Shown in pieces: positions 59,417-64,000 of a stretch of DNA of 64,000 nt. Made by a program: the position numbers and the translations under genes. How positions within the stretch are numbered: position 1 is the stretch's first letter; each line of letters opens with the position of its first letter. The notes beneath the pieces are model-generated. The model saw only the letters and a program-made list of their open reading frames with translations. It had not been told where the DNA came from and ran no database searches. Source of the DNA: Veillonella infantium (GTDB lineage: Bacteria; Bacillota; Negativicutes; Veillonellales; Veillonellaceae); NCBI RefSeq assembly GCF_002959895.1, contig NZ_PPDD01000012.1, positions 1 to 64,000 on the forward strand. Reading direction: 5' to 3'.

Positions 59417-59926
59417 ATGGAAACTATAAAAGAATTTTTAGATAGTGACATATATTTAGATATTATAAAAGAACTAGGTTGCGACAACTTTAATCAAGAC
59501 GTACAAAGTGTTGAAATAGAAGAGCTAAAAAATCGATTGAAACAAAGGCAGTTCTTACTTGAAGGCTTTAATTGCAAGGTGCTTTCAGACAAAGAGACGG
59601 TTCAGTTTTACAAGCAAATGATAGAAGATTATGGAAGCGATATTATCCTTTGGACTAAGAAGTTTTGGCAATGTAACGACGATGCTATTGAGGAATATCC
59701 TGATGGCGAATTCCCAAAAGGAGAGGAAATATCTGAAGAGGATGTATCAACTACAATTGAAGTAGGCAACTATTCTAAAACAAGTGTTGCTATGTATATC
59801 ATTGAATTTGATATTTTGAAGAATCATCAAGAAATATTAGCTGATTATTATAAAAGATTGCGTATTCCTAGGGCTGCGAAATATGCAAGAGAAGTGATAG
59901 TATTATATAACGAGATTTTTAGCTAA
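59417..59926 (+). CDS. Small acidic hypothetical protein (immunity-like)
   Basis: The 169-residue protein is soluble, acidic and helical, with no signal peptide (METIKEFLDSDIYLDIIKELG at the start, AAKYAREVIVLYNEIFS at the end). It has one or two tryptophans in the middle (ILWTKKFWQCNDDAIEEYPDG). I do not recognise it. Size, acidity and high AT content resemble immunity proteins of polymorphic toxins, but no toxin gene is adjacent. It is one of three successive small cytoplasmic genes (59417, 60182, 60601) that look unrelated to each other. AAGGAAAT precedes the start by 9 bases. A relic reading frame and a terminator (60068-60099) separate it from the next gene. Confidence 0.55.
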   Translation: METIKEFLDSDIYLDIIKELGCDNFNQDVQSVEIEELKNRLKQRQFLLEGFNCKVLSDKETVQFYKQMIEDYGSDIILWTKKFWQCNDDAIEEYPDGEFPKGEEISEEDVSTTIEVGNYSKTSVAMYIIEFDILKNHQEILADYYKRLRIPRAAKYAREVIVLYNEIFS

Positions 59927-60067
59927 GATATTTAGATATATTAAATCAGGAGGTTTCCTCTGGCACAACAATCACTTGATTTTGCCGTAATAAATGCTTG
60001 ATTTCCTCTCGGGCTGCTATAATCTGGTGGAACACAAAGGAAATTGTTAGTGCCTAACGTAATAATT

Positions 60068-60099
60068 AAGCCAATAGATTATACAATCTATTGGCTTTT
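60068..60099 (+). terminator. Intrinsic terminator in the 59.9-60.2 kb gap
   Basis: A 13-bp perfect stem (AAGCCAATAGATT/AATCTATTGGCTT) with an ATAC loop is followed by TTA. Confidence 0.85.
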
Positions 60100-60181
60100 A
60101 TGTAATATGAAAAAATTGGTATACTGATTTTAGGTTAATAAATATTATGTTTCAGCTTTTAGATTGTGAAAGTGAGGAACT

Positions 60182-60592
60182 ATGAAAACAACAAAATCTT
60201 TTGGCGAGTATCCCAAATATTCTCTCCACGATGCAAGGGTTCAAAAAATAGAACATAAAGATGATAATTTGATTCTTACTTTTGAGTACATTTTCTCTTA
60301 TGAGAATGGTGTTGAACAAACTCATAAGGCTCAAGTTGTGTTTGAGACGTGCGATATAGATGATTTAGAAATTCTCGTCTTTAATAGTACAATATTAGAT
60401 ACTTTCACAGGTAAAAGAATTGAGCTGCCTCAGTATCAGCAGGAATATGGTGAAAGTGAATTCGAGGTTATTACAGAGACCTATAACTGGGGACGAGCTG
60501 TGCTGCAAGGTTGGTTATGGACCGAAGGAAATCCCGTACACTGTATAATGAACATATACTTTAAAGGTGATATGGTATATGTAGTTGAATGA
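60182..60592 (+). CDS. Small hypothetical protein (immunity-like)
   Basis: The 136-residue protein is soluble. The N-terminus FGEYPKYSLHDARVQKIEHKDDNLILTFEY has the SLHDxRVxxIE pattern of a widespread small family of bacterial proteins that is often found as immunity or accessory genes. The rest is beta-rich (ETYNWGRAVLQGWLWTEGNPVHC). No catalytic motif is obvious. It overlaps or abuts the next gene (60589-60601), with which it may be co-translated. The ribosome binding site is weak (GAGG 9 bases upstream). Its function is not established; the family resemblance is from memory and needs a profile search. Confidence 0.55.
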   Translation: MKTTKSFGEYPKYSLHDARVQKIEHKDDNLILTFEYIFSYENGVEQTHKAQVVFETCDIDDLEILVFNSTILDTFTGKRIELPQYQQEYGESEFEVITETYNWGRAVLQGWLWTEGNPVHCIMNIYFKGDMVYVVE

Positions 60593-60600
60593 GGCCTGAA

Positions 60601-60924
60601 ATGAGCGATTTAGATTTTACTATTTGCTGTACAGTTACTTTCTTTACTAAGAAGAGGAGAACTCCACCGAATCTGAATAATGGAAAGTATTGCCCTCATC
60701 TTGTTGTAAAGGGCTCTGATCAGCTGTTAGGTGTAAACTTTATTGATGGTGAGGATGTCATCTTTAATAAACCCATACGTGCCAATGCGTTGCCAGTAAA
60801 CGAAGATATAGATTATTCTGCACTACAAGTAGGTACGGAGTTTCTTATTATGGAGAGCAGTGCTATTGTTGGAGAAGGGGTTGTAAAAGAAATTTTTCAA
60901 CATAAACCACATGGGAAAAGATGA
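60601..60924 (+). CDS. EF-Tu domain III-like small protein
   Basis: The 107-residue protein has a sequence resembling the last beta barrel of elongation factor Tu: KYCPHLVVKGSDQLLGVNFIDGEDVIF (compare HLVV...G), ALPVNEDIDYSALQVGTEFLIMESSAIVGEGVVKEI (the GTEF...GxGxV pattern). Stand-alone proteins with this EF-Tu-like barrel are small, of unknown role, and sometimes linked to toxin or immunity loci. Start: ATG 60601 has GAGG 7 bases upstream; ATG 60589 overlaps the previous stop and would add four residues (MRPE). I prefer 60601 but cannot exclude the coupled start. The gene lies between the immunity-like genes and three acetyltransferase genes. Confidence 0.55.
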   Translation: MSDLDFTICCTVTFFTKKRRTPPNLNNGKYCPHLVVKGSDQLLGVNFIDGEDVIFNKPIRANALPVNEDIDYSALQVGTEFLIMESSAIVGEGVVKEIFQHKPHGKR

Positions 60925-60954
60925 TTGTAGAGGATTGTATCCATTGGAGTTTAT

Positions 60955-61419
60955 ATGATTAACATAGTTGATGGCAAACCGTATTTAGATCAAGTAAAAG
61001 AGTTAATTCAAGAGTACACTCATTGGCTTGGTCGCGATTTGTCCTTTCAGAATTTAGATAAGGAATTAGCAGATATAGCAGAAAAATATACGGCACCAAA
61101 TGGTGAATTATTGGTTGCTATTGATGATAATGATGTGGTGCTCGGCATGGTGGCGTATTATCAGCATAGCAATACCCGTTGTGAAATGAAACGCCTCTAT
61201 GTACGTCCCGAAGGGCGTGGTCATGCGCTCAGTGATCGTCTCATTGAAAGTATCATGGACCATGCTAAGGCATCTGGATATAAAGAAATGGTGCTAGATA
61301 CAATTGAACCGTTGAAAGCAGCGATTCATTTGTATAAGAAGCATGGTTTTGTTGAGTGTGAACCGTACTATCATAACCCCATGGATGATGTTATCTATAT
61401 GAGCAAGGAACTCGATTGA
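60955..61419 (+). CDS. GNAT acetyltransferase (copy A)
   Basis: The 154-residue protein is a GNAT enzyme. The acetyl-CoA loop is RLYVRPEGRGHALSDRLIESIM at about residues 80-101 (R/Q-x-x-G-x-G/A with GRGHA). The N-terminal part KELIQEYTHWLGRDLSFQNLDKELADI and the C-terminal HLYKKHGFVECEPYYHNPMDDVIYMSKEL are like YhgJ/PA4866-type acetyltransferases. It transfers acetyl from acetyl-CoA to an amine substrate that cannot be read from the sequence. It begins 30 bases after the EF-Tu-like gene, and two further GNAT genes follow within 1.2 kb, making a small acetyltransferase cluster. The ribosome binding site is a weak TGGAG. Confidence 0.85.
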   Translation: MINIVDGKPYLDQVKELIQEYTHWLGRDLSFQNLDKELADIAEKYTAPNGELLVAIDDNDVVLGMVAYYQHSNTRCEMKRLYVRPEGRGHALSDRLIESIMDHAKASGYKEMVLDTIEPLKAAIHLYKKHGFVECEPYYHNPMDDVIYMSKELD

Positions 61420-61453
61420 TAGAGCTATCTTGGGATTCATTGGAGGAGCTTTT

Positions 61454-61873
61454 ATGGAGATTACATATACTGAGGAGCGAAATTTTACATCCCAGCAAGT
61501 AGCAAATCTATTTCTATCTGTCCGTTGGGTAGTAGGTAAGTATCCTGACCGATTACATAAGGCTCTTATGAATTCATCTCGTGTGATTTCTGCATGGGAT
61601 GGCGATCGTTTAGTTGGTCTTATTCGCGTCATGGATGACAGCGAGCTGGTATGCTTCATCAATTATGTGCTAGTTCATCCCGATTATCATGGCCGAGGTA
61701 TTGCAGGTCATTTGCTAGAAATGGTGAAAGACGCTTACAAGTCTTACTTGTACATCAATGTTATGATTGGCGATAGCAAGAATGCACCATTTTACGAAAA
61801 GCACGGCTTTAAGGTGAAAGAGAATTCCTTGCCGATGCAATATCGTAATGTGCCTAAATATACGGAAAAATAA
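61454..61873 (+). CDS. GNAT acetyltransferase (copy B)
   Basis: The 139-residue protein has the GNAT signature: VGLIRVMDDSELVCFINYVLVHPDYHGRGIAGHLLEMVKD (residues about 57-97), with the CoA loop HGRGIAGHL, and NAPFYEKHGFKV at the end. The N-terminus FTSQQVANLFLSVRWVVGKYPDRLHKALMNSS is a strongly conserved opening of a small Firmicute GNAT group. ATG 61454 has GGAGG about 7 bases upstream; an in-frame TTG at 61430 would add eight residues ahead of that site and is unlikely. It follows copy A by 34 bases, and a terminator follows, so A and B form one transcript. The substrate is unknown. Confidence 0.85.
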   Translation: MEITYTEERNFTSQQVANLFLSVRWVVGKYPDRLHKALMNSSRVISAWDGDRLVGLIRVMDDSELVCFINYVLVHPDYHGRGIAGHLLEMVKDAYKSYLYINVMIGDSKNAPFYEKHGFKVKENSLPMQYRNVPKYTEK

Positions 61874-61919
61874 TTGTTAGATAATCTATATGGAACGTAA
61901 TTTGTGAGATTATTAATAT

Positions 61920-61958
61920 AAGGCTACACATCACTCATGGAATGTGTAGCCTTTGTTT
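61920..61958 (+). terminator. Terminator after the GNAT pair
   Basis: A 12-bp perfect stem AAGGCTACACAT/ATGTGTAGCCTT is followed by TGTTTT. Confidence 0.88.
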
Positions 61959-62007
61959 TATAAACAGTATATACTAAAACAGATATGTAGATACGATGGA
62001 GAAAGAT

Positions 62008-62496
62008 ATGAATATATTAATACGAAAAGCGACAACTGCTGATTTAGATTTAGTGACACGTATAGAAGCAACTTGCTTTCCTCCTGCTGAAGCGGCACCT
62101 CGTGAGGCATTTAAGGAGCGCTTAGACCATTATGCAGGTCAGTTTTTAATTGCCTTTGACGGCGATACACCGATTGGTTTTATCGATGGATTTGTAACGG
62201 ATGATGAAATCTTAACGGATGAGATGTTCGCTGATGCTTCTTTGCATAACCCTAACGGCGCATGGCAGATGATATTTGGTTTAAATACGATGCCAGAATA
62301 CCGCAATCGTGGTGTAGGTGGTCAGTTAATTGAGGCATTTATCGACCTTGCGAGAGAGGAAAACCGTAAGGGTGTAATTCTAACCTGCAAGGAAGAAAAG
62401 ATTCCCTATTACGCCAAGTTTGGTTTTCTAAATGAAGGCGAGTCTGAGTCTGATCATGGTGGTGCCAAATGGTATCAAATGCGGATTGTATTTTAG
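62008..62496 (+). CDS. GNAT acetyltransferase (copy C), arylalkylamine N-acetyltransferase-like
   Basis: The 162-residue protein is a GNAT of the AANAT-like group. Its start is MNILIRKATTADLDLVTRIEATCFPPAEAA, with the FP-P motif typical of that group. The CoA loop is NTMPEYRNRGVGGQLIEAFI near residues 95-114, and the conserved tail is CKEEKIPYYAKFGFLNEGESESDHGG. It acetylates a primary amine with acetyl-CoA. ATG 62008 follows GGAG by 6 bases; ATG 61996 would put this site inside the gene. It has its own terminator (62570-62612) and is separated from copy B by a terminator. The substrate is unknown. Confidence 0.86.
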   Translation: MNILIRKATTADLDLVTRIEATCFPPAEAAPREAFKERLDHYAGQFLIAFDGDTPIGFIDGFVTDDEILTDEMFADASLHNPNGAWQMIFGLNTMPEYRNRGVGGQLIEAFIDLAREENRKGVILTCKEEKIPYYAKFGFLNEGESESDHGGAKWYQMRIVF

Positions 62497-62569
62497 GTGC
62501 GTAGAAATGAGTAGGGATTAACTATTTATGGTTTTACAATAAAACTGAATATAATAGTTCCCATAAAAA

Positions 62570-62612
62570 GAAGCTGAAATCTTTGCAGTGCATTGATTTC
62601 AGCTTATTTTGT
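62570..62612. terminator. Terminator between GNAT copy C and the metal permease
   Basis: An 11-bp perfect stem (AAGCTGAAATC/GATTTCAGCTT) is followed by ATTTTG. It lies between converging genes. Confidence 0.82.
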
Positions 62613-62699
62613 TGGGAAAAATATTAAGTTTCTACAATTCATTTAATTAGACTATACGGATTTGCTTATCTTTATGTATTCCAAAATCCATATGGTTCA

Positions 62700-63800
62700 T
62701 TAAATGATTTCTTTAACTTGTGCCACGCCTTTATCGGTCAGCATATAGTATCCATTTGTTACATACAACAAGCCTTGTTTCTTAAGGTGTAATGCGGCTT
62801 GGTGTGTATAGTCTGGCTTCCAGTTCAAGTGTTCGTGAATGGTGCCGATACCGTTTTCGATGGCCGCCACAGGTGTATTCATATGGGTATAGATGTGGCA
62901 GAGCATCATCGTTTCTCGATAGTGACGACGCAAGTGGCGTTGGCGAAGATAGGTTGCGATATAGCCCGTCTTTGGCGTACAAATCACGGCAATTAATAAA
63001 GCGACACCAATCGTCGTTGCGATAGCGCCTGCAATGGATACGTCTAGGGTGAAAGCGACTTCCGTACCGATGACGGCACAGATAATGCCGATGATGATAC
63101 TGCTAGTTAGCATGGCTTTCACAGAGTCCGTCCATAAATAAGCGATAACCGCAGGCCCAATCATGAGGCCAATAACGAGGATGGCGCCTACCGCTTGGAA
63201 GGAGGCCACAACGGTAAGGGATACCATGGTCATGAGCACGTAGTGGATGAGGGCGGGCATGAAGCCGAAAAGCCCTGCCAATAGTGGATCGAAGGTAGAG
63301 AGCTGCAATTCCTTGTAGAAGAGCATAACTAATACGAGGTTGATGACCGCTACCCCAAGGGAAATCCATAGTGATATAGGACCTAAGTCGATGCCGTTTA
63401 CAATCCATCTGTCGAATGGAGCGAACGCGATTTCCCCTAGAAGTGCCGTATCTACGTCAAGGTGTGCGTTGCCGCTATAGAGACTGACGAGGATGATGGC
63501 AATGGAAAAGAGGAGCGGAAAGATGATACCAATGGACGCGTCTTCGTTGACGAGGCCCGTGTTATGAACCATCTCTGTAAGCCATACCGTTCCTACGCCG
63601 ACTAAGGTTGCCCCTACTAGAAGCAAAGGTGAGTTTAAGTCTTCTGTTACAAAGAAAGCGAGCACGATGCCCAGGAATACTGTGTGCGTAATGGCGTCGG
63701 CCATCATAGACATGCGGCGCAACACGAGGAATACACCAGGGATAGCGCACGCGATGGATACTGCAATGGCGATGAGTAAAATCTCTGTATGTACTGTCAT
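62700..63800 (-). CDS. Metal ABC transporter permease with C-terminal winged-helix domain (ZnuB/MntC type)
   Basis: The 366-residue protein has 8-9 transmembrane helices of the ABC-3 family. It begins TVHTEILLIAIAVSIACAIPGVFLVLRRMSMMADAITHTVFLGIV (residues about 2-46) and contains ALLGEIAFAPFDR and SFQAVGAILVIGLMIGPAVIAYL near 220-240. After the last helix, residues about 290-366 are cytoplasmic with a winged-helix look (HEHLNWKPDYTHQAALHLKKQGLLYVTNGYYMLTDKGVAQVKEI), as in MntC/TroC permeases. The system imports zinc, manganese or iron. The start is ATG 63800; the previous permease gene ends with an overlapping ATGA, so the two are translated together. The ATPase and binding protein are presumably beyond the window. 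Together with mntH this gives a second metal route. Confidence 0.9.
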   Translation of the reverse strand: MTVHTEILLIAIAVSIACAIPGVFLVLRRMSMMADAITHTVFLGIVLAFFVTEDLNSPLLLVGATLVGVGTVWLTEMVHNTGLVNEDASIGIIFPLLFSIAIILVSLYSGNAHLDVDTALLGEIAFAPFDRWIVNGIDLGPISLWISLGVAVINLVLVMLFYKELQLSTFDPLLAGLFGFMPALIHYVLMTMVSLTVVASFQAVGAILVIGLMIGPAVIAYLWTDSVKAMLTSSIIIGIICAVIGTEVAFTLDVSIAGAIATTIGVALLIAVICTPKTGYIATYLRQRHLRRHYRETMMLCHIYTHMNTPVAAIENGIGTIHEHLNWKPDYTHQAALHLKKQGLLYVTNGYYMLTDKGVAQVKEII

Positions 63801-64000
63801 GGGGCACCTCTTTTCCGGAATTGCCACAACATGCCTCTATTAGGTGCAAACATGAGGCTCAATAGTACGATAGCCGACAGAATGACGATGATCGCAGGTC
63901 CTGTAGGCAGTTTTTGCACTGTTGTGCTCCAAAGGGTACCGCCCATGGCAGACACCATGCCGAAACATCCTGCTAAGGTGCACATGGTACTTAGCTTGTT
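63797..64000 (-). CDS. Metal ABC transporter permease, C-terminal part (partial)
   Basis: The last 67 codons of a second ABC-3 permease run from the window edge to a stop at 63797. The sequence MCTLAGCFGMVSAMGGTLWSTTVQ followed by LPTGPAIIVILSAIVLLSLMFAPNRG is the last two helices and tail of the family, where LPTGPxIV is the usual signature. The stop codon overlaps the start of the next permease gene by four bases (ATGA). The two proteins are the permease pair of a zinc/manganese uptake system such as TroCD or MntCD, with the rest of the operon beyond the window. Confidence 0.87.
   Translation of the reverse strand, partial: NKLSTMCTLAGCFGMVSAMGGTLWSTTVQKLPTGPAIIVILSAIVLLSLMFAPNRGMLWQFRKRGAP

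Noticed and set aside
59946-60050. A real small gene on the minus strand
   Set aside because: The coding-like frame is only about 30 codons, has no ribosome binding site and ends abruptly upstream; at most a relic.

Overview
The window reads as a low-to-moderate GC chromosome segment from a diderm Firmicute of the Negativicutes, most probably a Veillonella species. This is inferred from the mix of Firmicute-type T-box leaders (trp operon, ileS) with outer-envelope proteins (an inverse autotransporter beta-barrel, an SLH-like periplasmic protein, an AsmA-like protein), an [FeFe]-hydrogenase maturase gene, several dicarboxylate/amino-acid scavenging genes and strong AGGAGG ribosome binding sites. 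No database search was possible, so the genus is an inference.

Layout. 1-230: tail of an IS200/IS605 element. 0.4-2.3 kb: acetyltransferase, histidinol-phosphatase and a broken hisF remnant. 2.4-8 kb: cstA behind a palindromic operator, amt-glnK for ammonium, and a possibly leaderless AsmA-like gene. 8-12 kb: secreted proteins, a toxin-tip remnant with a possible immunity gene, queF and a membrane protein. 12-14 kb: cysK, cysE and tRNA-Ser(GCU). 14.1-14.8 kb: a second IS200/IS605 copy, frameshifted. 15-22.6 kb: SLH-like protein, mntH, an overlapping trio (PRTase-like protein, yaaA, hydE), a membrane protein and an EF-G paralogue. 23-25.4 kb: a YhcH-type protein and two EamA transporters. 25.7-29.8 kb: two M20-type hydrolases with a DcuC-type carrier, a likely peptide/ureide scavenging operon. 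30-33.5 kb: MFS transporter and a Sel1-repeat protein. 33.7-41.4 kb: complete trp operon (T-box, trpE, trpG, trpD, trpCF fusion, trpB, trpA) interrupted by a 587-base gap full of large hairpins. 41.9-44.9 kb: four DUF805 paralogues. 45-48.1 kb: ileS behind an Ile T-box, followed by a duplicated ileS 3' end. 48.9-50.5 kb: a 25-residue peptide gene and an inverse autotransporter barrel. 50.6-57.5 kb: second Sel1 paralogue, an amino-acid binding lipoprotein, an M20 hydrolase, a HAD phosphatase, 62-bp tandem repeats and a ferredoxin. 57.7-62.5 kb: guaA, three small cytoplasmic proteins that look like immunity or accessory genes, and three GNAT acetyltransferases. 62.7-64 kb: two overlapping metal-ABC permease genes, one running off the end.

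The physiological theme is an anaerobe living on scavenged nitrogen and organic acids. It has ammonium uptake with PII control, cysteine and tryptophan synthesis, amino-acid and acyl-amino-acid hydrolases, a carbon-starvation/pyruvate-type transporter and manganese uptake. Expression is often controlled through RNA leaders: two T-boxes and at least two other genes (amt, cysK) in which an intrinsic terminator sits between the promoter and the ribosome binding site.

The least explained items are the two giant imperfect hairpins inside the trp operon, the free-standing 25-residue amphipathic peptide with its own terminator, the 62-bp repeat array ending in a matching inverted arm, the ileS 3'-end duplication around a small ORF, and the toxin tip overlapping a possible immunity gene.
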